Below, piece after piece: positions 28,098 to 35,709 of a DNA stretch of 64,000 bases. The DNA is from an uncultured Christensenella sp. GTDB lineage: Bacteria > Bacillota > Clostridia > Christensenellales > DTU072. A program made the translations under genes and the position numbers. The stretch lies in NCBI GenBank assembly GCA_949285605.1, contig CASDZI010000002.1:38335-102334 (forward strand), written 5' to 3'. Positions within the stretch are counted from its first letter, which is position 1. Every line of letters starts with the position of its first letter. The notes below the pieces were generated by a model. The model worked only from the letters and a program-made list of their open reading frames with translations. It made no database searches and had not been told where the DNA came from.

Positions 28098-28688
28098 TTA
28101 TTCCTGCCCGTTGAACAGCTTTTTCAGCGTTTCGGGCAATAAAATATGTTCTGCTTCCAACACTCTCGCCGCAAGCGTTTCCGGAGTGTCGTCCTCCATA
28201 ACGGGAACTTTCACCTGGGCGATTATCTCCCCCGTGTCCGTCCCTTCGTCCACGTAATGTACCGTCGCTCCGGAAAATTTTTCCTTGTTTTCCACCACCG
28301 CCCGGTGAACTCTCATTCCGTAAAAACCGTCTCCGCAGTAAGAGGGAATGAGCGAAGGATGAATGTTTATTATTTTCTTTTCGAAAGCGTGCACGATATT
28401 CGGGGTGAGCACGGTAAGATACCCTGCAAGCACTATGTATTCCGCTCCCTTTTCCTTCAACAAGGCTATTATTTCGTCGAACATAGCCTCTGTGGACGAA
28501 TAATCTTTTTTGCTGAATACCGCCGTGGGTATCCCCGCTTTTTTCGCCCGTTCGAGTGCGTAGATACCCTCCTTGCTACCCACTACGAGCACGATATCGG
28601 CTTGCAGAGACTTGTCGACGACGGCGTCGATTATGCTTTGCAGATCGGTACCGCCCCCCGAAACGAAAACGGCGATTTTTTTATTCAA
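28098..28688 (-). CDS. purN: phosphoribosylglycinamide formyltransferase PurN
   Basis: Folate-dependent GAR formyltransferase of 196 residues (step 3). FVSGGGTDLQSI begins the Rossmann-like domain. Catalytic Asn and His lie in NIHPSLIPSY, and the Asp in HYVDEGTDTGEI. The start codon is TTG, 8 bases inside the end of purM, with GGGGTGG just upstream, so initiation is probably coupled to purM translation. A 32-base gap separates it from purH. Confidence 0.95.
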   Translation of the reverse strand: MNKKIAVFVSGGGTDLQSIIDAVVDKSLQADIVLVVGSKEGIYALERAKKAGIPTAVFSKKDYSSTEAMFDEIIALLKEKGAEYIVLAGYLTVLTPNIVHAFEKKIINIHPSLIPSYCGDGFYGMRVHRAVVENKEKFSGATVHYVDEGTDTGEIIAQVKVPVMEDDTPETLAARVLEAEHILLPETLKKLFNGQE

Positions 28689-29700
28689 ATTCCACCCCCG
28701 CTTTGTCGGTGACCACGCCTAAGGACACGGGGTCTTCGCCTAAAGTTTTCAATACCCTTAAACACTCTTCCTCGGCGTCAGGGGACACGCAGAAAACCAT
28801 TCCTATTCCCATATTGAAGGTGTTATACATTTTTCTGTCCTCTATCCCCGCTCTCTTCTGCAAAACTCGGAAAATCGTCGGGATTTCGTAAGAGGACGTA
28901 TTTATTTTTATCCCTAAGTTTTTGGGAATTATCCTCGGTATATTTTCGATAAATCCCCCTCCCGTGATATGCGCTATGCCTTTAACCTTGACTTTTTCTA
29001 TCAAAGAAAGCACGGTCTTGACGTAAATACGGGTAGGCGTAAGCAATATATCGGCAGGGCGACAACCCAGTTCCTCGTCGAAACGGGTGAGGTATTCCTT
29101 TTCGGCGGGGAAAAGCTGTCTTACCAGAGAAAATCCGTTACTGTGTATTCCGCTGGAGCGTATCCCGACGAGTTTGTCGCCTTTCTTTATCTCCGAACCG
29201 TTTATTATCCTGTTCTTTTTGGCTATACCGCAGGAAAATCCCGCTATGTCGTATTCGCCTTCGCCGTAAAACCCGGGCATTTCGGCGGTTTCGCCGCCTA
29301 TGAGAGCGCAGGAAGCCTGTCGGCAACCTTCCGCCACCCCTTTGACTATCTCCGCCACCTTTTCGGGGACGAGTTTGCTTATCGCTATATAGTCGAGAAA
29401 AATCAACGGTCTGGCGCCCTGGCAGACTATGTCGTTGACGCACATAGCCACGGCGTCTATCCCTATGGTGTCGTGTTTGTCGAGGACGAAAGCGTATTTG
29501 AGTTTGGTCCCCACGCCGTCGGTCCCGGCTACCAGTACGTCGCCGTCCGCCTTGTCGTCGAGGGCGTAAAATCCGCCGAAGCTTCCGAGGTCTCCCACCA
29601 CGTTTTTATCGTAAGTGCTTTGGACGTATTCTTTCATAAGTCTGACCGCAGAGTACCCTGCTTCCACGTCCACGCCCGCCTGTTTGTAATCTATAGCCAT
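28681..29700 (-). CDS. purM: phosphoribosylformylglycinamidine cyclo-ligase PurM
   Basis: AIR synthetase of 339 residues that closes the imidazole ring of FGAM with ATP (step 5). Visible motifs are GTDGVGTKLKYA, DAVAMCVNDIVCQGARPLIFLDYIA, GGETAEMPGFY and ITGGGFIENIPR. AAGGAG precedes the ATG. It sits 9 bases after purF and overlaps purN, the usual compact order in Firmicute pur operons. Confidence 0.96.
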   Translation of the reverse strand: MAIDYKQAGVDVEAGYSAVRLMKEYVQSTYDKNVVGDLGSFGGFYALDDKADGDVLVAGTDGVGTKLKYAFVLDKHDTIGIDAVAMCVNDIVCQGARPLIFLDYIAISKLVPEKVAEIVKGVAEGCRQASCALIGGETAEMPGFYGEGEYDIAGFSCGIAKKNRIINGSEIKKGDKLVGIRSSGIHSNGFSLVRQLFPAEKEYLTRFDEELGCRPADILLTPTRIYVKTVLSLIEKVKVKGIAHITGGGFIENIPRIIPKNLGIKINTSSYEIPTIFRVLQKRAGIEDRKMYNTFNMGIGMVFCVSPDAEEECLRVLKTLGEDPVSLGVVTDKAGVEFE

Positions 29701-29709
29701 ATTTTCTCC

Positions 29710-31131
29710 TTATTCGAAAAGTAATTTTTCGCTGTGGAAATTCCCTAAATCCACTGCGTAATTTGCGTCGAAACAACCCGTGCAGAAATTGCCGCAACCG
29801 CAACACTCGGCGAGTTTTTCCAGCGGAAGGTAATGTAAACTGTCCGCTCCTATCAGTTTGCAGATTTCTTCGGCGTCTCTGTAACCGCCGATAAGCTGTT
29901 CCTTGGTGTCCATATCCACTCCGAAATAGCACGGCCATTTGACTATGGGGCTCGCCACCACCATATGAACTTCCGTTGCGCCGTTCTTGCGGAGGAGACT
30001 GATGATTTTTTTACTGGTAGTGCCTCTCACTATGGAGTCGTCCAGAAGAATAAGCCTCTTGCCCTGAATGTTGTTGCGGAAAGCGGTAAGTTTTATCTTA
30101 ACGCTGTTTTCACGCATACTTTGGCTGGGCTGAATGAAAGTTCTGCCTATGTATCTGTTTTTGCTCAAGGCGTCCACGTAAGGAATCCCCGACACATCGG
30201 AATAGCCTCTTGCGCTGACCAAAGCCGAATCGGGAACGCCTGCCACTATATCGGCGTCGATATTGCACATTTCGGCAAGAATTTTTCCGCAGTTGTAACG
30301 GCTTTCGTAAACGCTGGTCCCGTCCAGAACGGAATCGGAACGGGCGAGATAGACGTATTCGAAAATGCACGGGCGTTTGTCGGGGGGAGCAAAATACCTG
30401 CTGGTATAACTTCCGTCGGTATTGACGGTTATTATCTCCCCGGGCATAACGTCCCTTATCACCTCGGCGTCGATGGCGTCGAGGGCGCAGCTTTCGCTCG
30501 CAAAAACGATATTGCCGTCCTTTTGTCCCATAATAAGAGGTTTAAGTCCGTTCCTGTCCCTGACGGCGTAGAGTTTATTGCCGCTCAAAACCAGTAACGC
30601 AAACGCTCCCACGAAATTCTTGCAGGCGTCGTAAATCCCCTGTTCCACGCTTTCGGTGGAGTAGTCGTTGATGGCAGCCGCCAGCACTTCGCTGTCGGTA
30701 CTGGACTGAAAGATATGCCCCTTGTAGATCATACGCTTCTTTATGTTGGGAGCGTTGATTATGTTGCCGTTGTGAGCAACAGCCATTCTGCCGAATCTGC
30801 CGTAAAACACGATAGGCTGGGCGTTGACGACGTTGCTGGACCCCATGGTGGAATACCTGACGTGGCCTATCGCCACGTTGGTGGAAGGCAAAAGACGCAG
30901 TTCCTCTTCGTGAAAAACCGCGTTCACCAACCCCATATTCTTATAATAAGCCACCTTGTCTTCGTCGTAGCTTACCGCAATCCCCGCACTTTCCTGCCCC
31001 CTGTGCTGAAGGGCGAACAGTCCGTAATAAACGTCTCTGGCAAGTTCCTGTTTCTCTTCGGAAATTATTCCGAATATCCCGCACTCTTCGTGCGTACCGA
31101 ATTGTCTTTCGTCTAAAATAATGCTTTTCAT
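29710..31131 (-). CDS. purF: amidophosphoribosyltransferase PurF (Fe-S, propeptide type)
   Basis: Committed step of purine synthesis: PRPP + glutamine to phosphoribosylamine. The Ntn-type glutaminase domain starts after a short propeptide at the Cys of EECGIFGII. The PRPP loop is LILLDDSIVRGTTSKKI. Cysteines in CYFGVD and the late CCGCGNFCTGC fit the [4Fe-4S] ligands of the Gram-positive class, which makes the enzyme oxygen-sensitive. At 473 residues it is full length. Gaps of 11 and 9 bases tie it to purC and purM. Confidence 0.96.
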   Translation of the reverse strand: MKSIILDERQFGTHEECGIFGIISEEKQELARDVYYGLFALQHRGQESAGIAVSYDEDKVAYYKNMGLVNAVFHEEELRLLPSTNVAIGHVRYSTMGSSNVVNAQPIVFYGRFGRMAVAHNGNIINAPNIKKRMIYKGHIFQSSTDSEVLAAAINDYSTESVEQGIYDACKNFVGAFALLVLSGNKLYAVRDRNGLKPLIMGQKDGNIVFASESCALDAIDAEVIRDVMPGEIITVNTDGSYTSRYFAPPDKRPCIFEYVYLARSDSVLDGTSVYESRYNCGKILAEMCNIDADIVAGVPDSALVSARGYSDVSGIPYVDALSKNRYIGRTFIQPSQSMRENSVKIKLTAFRNNIQGKRLILLDDSIVRGTTSKKIISLLRKNGATEVHMVVASPIVKWPCYFGVDMDTKEQLIGGYRDAEEICKLIGADSLHYLPLEKLAECCGCGNFCTGCFDANYAVDLGNFHSEKLLFE

Positions 31132-31142
31132 AAATTAAGGTC

Positions 31143-31859
31143 TTATTTCTTTCCCATAAGTCTGGACAAAACTTCCTGATATGCGTCTTCCACCCCTCCG
31201 AGGTCCCTGCGGAAACGGTCCTTGTCCAGTTTTTCACGGGTGACGGTGTCCCAGAAACGGCAGGTGTCGGGAGAAATTTCGTCTGCGAGAATGATTCTTC
31301 CCTTGTAACGGCCGAATTCCAGTTTGAAATCTATAAGGTCGATATTTATGTCTTTAAGATAAGCTCTCAAAGCGTCGTTGACGGCGAAGCTCGTCTTCTT
31401 GATAATCTCCAATTCTTCTGCGGTGGCGAGGTTCATCGCAAGAGCGTGGTAGTCGTTTATCATCGGATCGCCCAGGTCGTCGTTTTTGTAGCAGAATTCC
31501 AACACGGTGGAGGGAAGCACGGTGCCTTCCTCTATCCCGAGACGCTTGGATAAACTCCCTGCGGCGATGTTCCTGACGATAACTTCGATAGGTACGATGG
31601 CAACCTTCTTCACCAACGTGTCGGTGTCGGAAATTTCCTCTATGTAATGGGTCTCTATACCCTTTCCTTCCAACATTTTGAAAAGATGATTGGAGCAAAT
31701 ATTGTTGACTATGCCCTTACCCTGAATAGTCCCTTTCTTGAGTCCGTTGAAAGCGGTGGCGTCGTCCTTGTAGGAAACGAGTACCACGTCGGGATCGTTC
31801 GTTGCAAAAACCTTCTTGGCTTTACCTTCGTAGAGCTGTTCTTTCTTGATGAATTCCAT
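31143..31859 (-). CDS. purC: SAICAR synthase PurC
   Basis: Phosphoribosylaminoimidazole-succinocarboxamide synthase of 238 residues, joining CAIR and aspartate with ATP. The N-terminus [31 protein letters not shown] is split by the nucleotide-binding lysines, and [14 protein letters not shown] and [10 protein letters not shown] are family blocks. ACGGAGG lies before the ATG. Second gene of the pur operon. Confidence 0.95.
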   Translation of the reverse strand: MEFIKKEQLYEGKAKKVFATNDPDVVLVSYKDDATAFNGLKKGTIQGKGIVNNICSNHLFKMLEGKGIETHYIEEISDTDTLVKKVAIVPIEVIVRNIAAGSLSKRLGIEEGTVLPSTVLEFCYKNDDLGDPMINDYHALAMNLATAEELEIIKKTSFAVNDALRAYLKDINIDLIDFKLEFGRYKGRIILADEISPDTCRFWDTVTREKLDKDRFRRDLGGVEDAYQEVLSRLMGKK

Positions 31860-31881
31860 ATTCTGCCTCCGTAAAAGTAAT

Positions 31882-32376
31882 TTAATTTTTATAAAAATCG
31901 GCTATCGCCTTATCGTCGGCGAAAATCTTTTCCGCCATATTAACCTTATATCGGGCTAACTTTTCGCAGAGTTCGGGATCCCCTACCGCCAAAATCTGAA
32001 CGGCGAGCAAGGCTGCGTTTTCTCCGGCGCCCACTCCGACGCAGGCTACGGGAACGCCAGAGGGCATCTGGACCATACTGAGCAGGCTGTCCAGTCCGTC
32101 CATAAGAGAACTCTTTATGGGCAGTCCTATGACGGGCAATACGGTATGTCCTGCGGCTACTCCGGCAAGGTGAGCGGCTTTCCCTGCGGCGCAGATGACG
32201 GTGCCGTATCCGTCTTTGGCTAAGGAAGCGAAAAACTCCGCCGCTGCCGAAGGCGTGCGATGTGCGGAAAGCACTCTGACGGTATATTCCACCCCGAACG
32301 ATTCGAACACCTTTACCGCCGGGCGAAGAGCCTCGGCGTCCGATTTACTACCCATTACTATAGCTGCTTTCTTCAT
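31882..32376 (-). CDS. purE: N5-carboxyaminoimidazole ribonucleotide mutase PurE
   Basis: Class I PurE of 164 residues that moves the carboxylate in CAIR formation. The start [16 protein letters not shown] and [12 protein letters not shown] contain the substrate-binding Ser/Asp and catalytic His, and [16 protein letters not shown] follows. It is the first gene of the pur operon. GGAGAG precedes the ATG, and an intrinsic terminator lies 20 bases further upstream. No purK is seen in the window. Confidence 0.95.
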   Translation of the reverse strand: MKKAAIVMGSKSDAEALRPAVKVFESFGVEYTVRVLSAHRTPSAAAEFFASLAKDGYGTVICAAGKAAHLAGVAAGHTVLPVIGLPIKSSLMDGLDSLLSMVQMPSGVPVACVGVGAGENAALLAVQILAVGDPELCEKLARYKVNMAEKIFADDKAIADFYKN

Positions 32377-32396
32377 ACTCTCTCCTTTTCTATAAA

Positions 32397-32422
32397 CAAA
32401 AAAGCACGGAATTTATCCGTGC
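32397..32422 (-). terminator. intrinsic terminator in the pur operon leader (probable attenuator)
   Basis: On the minus strand GCACGGA and TCCGTGC pair around TAAAT and are followed by seven T, ending 20 bases before purE. No other gene lies upstream for it to terminate. Confidence 0.8.
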
Positions 32423-32541
32423 GTTTTTTCAGTTCTGCCCCGACAAACAGGGTATGGAGATACCCTTGCGTAAAACTAAAGTCAGTTGAAAGGTGAATTT
32501 TCTTTTCACTTCGTCCGCCTCCGTTTGCTGTCGGTATTTTT
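32423..32541 (-). promoter_or_regulatory. structured leader of the pur operon, candidate riboswitch or attenuator
   Basis: About 115 bases of untranslated leader. CCGACA near its 5' end can pair with TGTCGG near 32440, enclosing smaller hairpins (GTGAA/TTCAC and GGGTAT/ATACCC). I did not find the conserved cores I remember for purine, PRPP, ZTP or THF riboswitches, so the ligand, if any, is unknown. Confidence 0.5.
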
Positions 32542-32570
32542 ATGGTAACAAATATCCTTTCCGTTTGCAA
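32542..32570 (-). promoter_or_regulatory. pur operon promoter
   Basis: On the minus strand TTGCAA (32570-32565) and TACCAT (32547-32542) are 17 bases apart, with TG one base before the -10. Confidence 0.55.
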
Positions 32571-32601
32571 ACGAAATAGGGGCGGTTCAAAAAACTTTCC
32601 C

Positions 32602-32648
32602 AAAAAAAATTTCCCCTTCCCCGTCTGTCGGGCAGGAAAGGGAAAATC
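32602..32648 (-). terminator. terminator of the lipid kinase gene
   Basis: On the minus strand a C/T-rich arm (TTTCCCTTTCC, then GCCC) pairs imperfectly with GGGGAAGGGGAAA and is followed by eight T. Confidence 0.65.
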
Positions 32649-32666
32649 CTATATTAAATTAAGGTA

Positions 32667-33536
32667 TTACTTATAAATTTTCAACGTCTCGTGCATCAAC
32701 GTGCAATGCAGAACCCGACTTTCGAACACTTCGCCGTCCACCTGGGTCTTTCCGTCGTCCAACAGCGTGACGGTTATTTCCTTGGCTCTGAAATGCTCGG
32801 TGCAGGGTTCGTCGATGTGTTTGCCTTTCAAAAATTTCAATAAAAGAAGCGGAATCTTTCTTTTTTTGACTTCGTTTACGATAACCACGTCGAAGTAGCC
32901 GTCGTCCACGTCGGAAAGCGGACTTATGGGCATACCTCCGCCGATGTAACGACCGTTTGCTACCGAAATGATGAACACGCTTTTTTCCGTTTTCACCCCG
33001 TCCAGTTCCATTATCATTTTATGGAACTTCAAATGCGCCAGCACGTCGAGAAGAGAAGCGTAATATTTGGCTTTGCCCGAAAAAGCTTTCATGGTGGAAT
33101 ATCTGACCAGAACGTCCACGTCCATACCGGCTCCCGCGGCGTTGAGGGCTCGTTTGGTGTCCAGCTGGATAAAATCGGTATAGCCCGTCTCTCCTTTCAA
33201 AATTACGTCCAGAGCGTCCTTGACGTTACGGGGAATCGAGGTGGCTTTGACGTAGTCGTTCCCCGTACCGCAGGGAATGAACCCGAGGGTAATTCGGGAA
33301 AAATCCTCTATCCCGTTCAGCGCTTCGTTGAACGTCCCGTCTCCGCCCATTACTATAAGACGGCAGTCCTCCTTTTCTTCGTTGAGCTTGCGGACGATTT
33401 CGGTGGCTTCGCCGGCGTAACTGGTTTTATGTACCTCGTAAGGGATCTGTTTCCCTATCAGAATAGTCTCCACCGTCTTGAGGGCGGCGAGACTCTTCCC
33501 TTTCCCCGAACGGGGATTTACCAATATATCGAACAT
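32667..33536 (-). CDS. diacylglycerol/lipid kinase family protein (YegS/DagK-like)
   Basis: A 289-residue soluble lipid kinase. NPRSGKGKS near the start, VMGGDGTFNEALNG (~74) and IPCGTGNDYVKA (~98) are the nucleotide-binding and catalytic motifs of the DAG-kinase catalytic domain, and a C-terminal beta-sandwich follows. In Firmicutes such enzymes return diacylglycerol to phospholipid synthesis. GAAGG precedes the ATG, and it has its own promoter and terminator. Which lipid it acts on is not readable. Confidence 0.88.
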   Translation of the reverse strand: MFDILVNPRSGKGKSLAALKTVETILIGKQIPYEVHKTSYAGEATEIVRKLNEEKEDCRLIVMGGDGTFNEALNGIEDFSRITLGFIPCGTGNDYVKATSIPRNVKDALDVILKGETGYTDFIQLDTKRALNAAGAGMDVDVLVRYSTMKAFSGKAKYYASLLDVLAHLKFHKMIMELDGVKTEKSVFIISVANGRYIGGGMPISPLSDVDDGYFDVVIVNEVKKRKIPLLLLKFLKGKHIDEPCTEHFRAKEITVTLLDDGKTQVDGEVFESRVLHCTLMHETLKIYK

Positions 33537-33571
33537 TTTTGTAACCTTCTTTTTACGTTTTTATCACGTTT

Positions 33572-33600
33572 ATTGTATCAAATATTCTCTTTTTTGTAAA
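33572..33600 (-). promoter_or_regulatory. promoter of the lipid kinase gene
   Basis: On the minus strand TTTACA (33600-33595) and TACAAT (33577-33572) are 17 bases apart. Confidence 0.75.
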
Positions 33601-33682
33601 GAAAATTTTTTAATAGACAGGTTAAAACCGTCGATATATTATAATTTAAGAATAAATTTGCCCAAAAAACGACTTTTCTTGA

Positions 33683-34378
33683 TTAAGCCATAGTTTCGAT
33701 AACCAATTTATCCGCAATCAAAGCGATAAGCTCGCTGTTGGTGGGTTTATCTTCTTTCCCGTAAATTTTCATACCGAGGAACTGATTGAGATTTTCGATT
33801 TTTCCTCTATACCAGGCGACCTCTATGGCGTGTCTTATCGATCTTTCCACCTTGCTCGGCGTGCTCATGCAAAACTCCGCCACCGCAGGATACAGCCCTT
33901 TGGTGATGCGGTTGATCATTTCCGGTTGCGAGACGGCGAGTTTGACCGCAACTTTCAGATACTGATAACCCTTGTTGTGCGGATGTATCCCCGCCCGCAA
34001 GAGTATTCCGCTCAGTCTCTCGTCTAAATTCCTGTTCTCCGAAACCTCTTTTTTCTCGGCGGTAAGACGTAACGCCGCCTCTTCTATCCCCTCGAAATCA
34101 TACCTTGCGCAGAAAGCGTCGTATTCGGCGGAAAAAGAATTCCCCTCTGCGGCGTGTAAAATGATTTTCGGTCTGTTTTCTCTTAAGCGTTCCGCGATCG
34201 GGCGAAAATCAAACCCTTCTCCCACCACGATCACGTCGGGAACAAAAGCTTCGTTCGGATAACTTTCGGCGTCCAAAACTACCTTTACCGCAAAATTTTC
34301 CCTGTCGGCAAAATAATTGCCGATAAAAACGGCCATAGCTTCGCTCGACTCACAAAATACCATCGTCAATCTTTTCAT
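33683..34378 (-). CDS. spo0A: Spo0A-like transcription factor with a degenerate receiver domain
   Basis: A 231-residue protein. Residues ~118-231 match the Spo0A DNA-binding domain: HPHNKGYQYLKVAV, ITKGLYPAVAEF, SKVERSIRHAIEVAW (recognition-helix region) and KPTNSELIALIADKL. Residues 1-~110 occupy the receiver position but are changed. The acidic pocket of Spo0A (ADDN) reads CESSE, the phosphorylated Asp (VLVLDI) reads VIVVGE, and the conserved Lys-Pro is missing. It is therefore unlikely to be switched by a normal phosphorelay. It may be this lineage's Spo0A or a paralogue. SD AAGAGG precedes the ATG. Confidence 0.88.
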   Translation of the reverse strand: MKRLTMVFCESSEAMAVFIGNYFADRENFAVKVVLDAESYPNEAFVPDVIVVGEGFDFRPIAERLRENRPKIILHAAEGNSFSAEYDAFCARYDFEGIEEAALRLTAEKKEVSENRNLDERLSGILLRAGIHPHNKGYQYLKVAVKLAVSQPEMINRITKGLYPAVAEFCMSTPSKVERSIRHAIEVAWYRGKIENLNQFLGMKIYGKEDKPTNSELIALIADKLVIETMA

Positions 34379-34431
34379 TTTTATCCTCTTAAAATCACGA
34401 TATTTCTGGCTTTATCCGCGGAAACAACTAC

Positions 34432-34460
34432 ATAATAACACATAATTCGACCTTTGTAAA
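34432..34460 (-). promoter_or_regulatory. promoter of the spo0A-like gene with a candidate 0A box
   Basis: On the minus strand TTTACA (34460-34455) and TATTAT (34437-34432) are 17 bases apart. GGTCGAA (34453-34447), one mismatch from the 0A box TGTCGAA, sits between them, where binding would block polymerase. This suggests autoregulation. Confidence 0.6.
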
Positions 34461-34518
34461 CACTTTTGAACAAAAAAGTTTTTATTTTTGTATAAAATTG
34501 TCGCTGCGCCGTTCCCGC

Positions 34519-34548
34519 AAAAAAAGACCCGTCCGAAAAGACGGGTCC
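34519..34548 (-). terminator. terminator of the AmaP-like gene
   Basis: GACCCGTC (34526-34533) and GACGGGTC (34540-34547) form a perfect stem; the minus strand continues with seven T. Confidence 0.88.
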
Positions 34549-34570
34549 TTATATCGAACGTATAATAAAA

Positions 34571-35362
34571 TCATTCCTTCGGTTTTTCTTCCTCTTCCGC
34601 TTCTTCGGTATTGTCTTCCTCGGATTCGGCTTCTTCGGCGTTTTCCTCTTCCGCCTCTTCCTCTGCGGGAACTTCCTCTGGCGTTTCTTCGGCGGCTTCG
34701 GCGGCTTCTTCCGCTACCTCGACCTCCTCGATGGGAGCGGCCTCGACGGAAATTTCTTCGGCGTTTTCGGCGTTTTGTTCCTTGGCTTGTTCTTCGAGAC
34801 GGGCCTCCTCTCTCTTGGCGTCGGCTTCCGCCATAATGGCTTCGGCGTTGACTTTATGTTTCGGTTCGAGCTTCTTGACCTTGATCTCGATGGAATAGAA
34901 TTTGAAATTCAACGCCCCCATAAAGGCGTCTTCCAGCAAGGCCCTGATATAGCTTTCGATCTCCTCTATGTCTCTGCCCTTGACGGTGACGGCGATCTTC
35001 AGCCTTACGCCGTACTCGTTGACGATTATTGCGCTCTTGGTGCATTTAACGCCTTCCACGAGCGCCACGGTGTCCTTGGTTATCTTTCTTACCACGCCCA
35101 CGGTGGTCCTGGTGCCGCCTTCTTTGTCGGAACGGAGCACTATTTCCTTGACGGTTTCGTCGTTGATAAACAACATCGTCAAAACAAACGCCATTATCAA
35201 CACATAAATCGAACCGAGGGTCACGAACAACCCTTTGACGAGAGCGTTGTCGAATTCCTCGACGGTTATCCCTCCGAATACCGCTACCAGCAGCACTATC
35301 ACGAATACTATCGCAATGATCGCGCTCGCCGTGGCGAAGATCTTTAACATAGTCTTTTTCAT
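34571..35362 (-). CDS. amaP: alkaline-shock membrane anchor protein, AmaP-like (Asp23 domain), with a long acidic tail
   Basis: A 263-residue membrane protein. Two TM helices (IFATASAIIAIVFVIVLLVA and a second near 45-65) are followed by an Asp23/AmaP-type domain (~85-165: VRKITKDTVALVEGVKC, YGVRLKIAVTVKGR). The last ~85 residues are almost only Glu, Ala, Pro and Asn. In Staphylococcus AmaP anchors Asp23 to the membrane in the envelope-stress response. I start at the ATG 35362, preceded by CGGAGGG; an in-frame ATG lies 8 codons upstream. Confidence 0.8.
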   Translation of the reverse strand: MKKTMLKIFATASAIIAIVFVIVLLVAVFGGITVEEFDNALVKGLFVTLGSIYVLIMAFVLTMLFINDETVKEIVLRSDKEGGTRTTVGVVRKITKDTVALVEGVKCTKSAIIVNEYGVRLKIAVTVKGRDIEEIESYIRALLEDAFMGALNFKFYSIEIKVKKLEPKHKVNAEAIMAEADAKREEARLEEQAKEQNAENAEEISVEAAPIEEVEVAEEAAEAAEETPEEVPAEEEAEEENAEEAESEEDNTEEAEEEEKPKE

Positions 35363-35405
35363 AAACCCTCCGTTTGCATTAAGCATAATATGGATTATTG
35401 TTATT

Positions 35406-35435
35406 ATTATACTATAATAAAGTTTTTTCAGTCAA
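35406..35435 (-). promoter_or_regulatory. promoter of the AmaP-like gene
   Basis: On the minus strand TTGACT (35435-35430) and TATAAT (35411-35406) are 18 bases apart. Confidence 0.75.
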
Positions 35436-35512
35436 CTTCTGCAGGAATTTTATTGTCAAAACACAGCCTGGAAAAATAAGAATTTATTTGAACGCAAAAT
35501 GCTCCGCCGTAC

Positions 35513-35541
35513 TGGACAATGGCGGTTTTTTGGTTTACAAT
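35513..35541 (+). promoter_or_regulatory. promoter of the rubredoxin-flavodiiron operon
   Basis: TGGACA (35513-35518) and TACAAT (35536-35541) are 17 bases apart, 27 bases before the rubredoxin ATG. Confidence 0.7.
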
Positions 35542-35568
35542 AAAAGAAAAAATTTCAGGAGGCATTTT

Positions 35569-35706
35569 ATGGCTAAATATGTATGCAACGTATGCGGTTA
35601 CGTTTACGACGAAGAAGAACAGGGAGTGGCTTTTGCCGATCTGCCCGACGATTATGCCTGCCCTCTCTGCGGAGTGGGAAAAGAGGACTTCTCCCCGGAG
35701 GAATAA
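35569..35706 (+). CDS. rubredoxin
   Basis: A 45-residue one-iron electron carrier. The two Fe-binding pairs are [10 protein letters not shown] and YACPLCGVG. It is shorter than classical rubredoxins (~52-54) because the loop between the pairs is reduced. I start at 35569, which has AGGAGG 7 bases upstream. The flavodiiron gene starts 3 bases after its stop and has its ribosome site inside this gene's end, so they are coupled. It probably feeds electrons to the flavodiiron protein, although that protein has its own rubredoxin domain. Confidence 0.9.
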   Translation: MAKYVCNVCGYVYDEEEQGVAFADLPDDYACPLCGVGKEDFSPEE

Positions 35707-35709
35707 TTT

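Noticed and set aside
32423..32541. Purine, PRPP, ZTP or THF riboswitch in the pur leader
   Set aside because: The conserved cores that I remember for these classes are not present; kept only as an unassigned structured leader.
32373..32603. 76-codon minus-strand frame upstream of purE
   Set aside because: It covers the pur promoter, leader hairpins and terminator, has no ribosome site and resembles no family.
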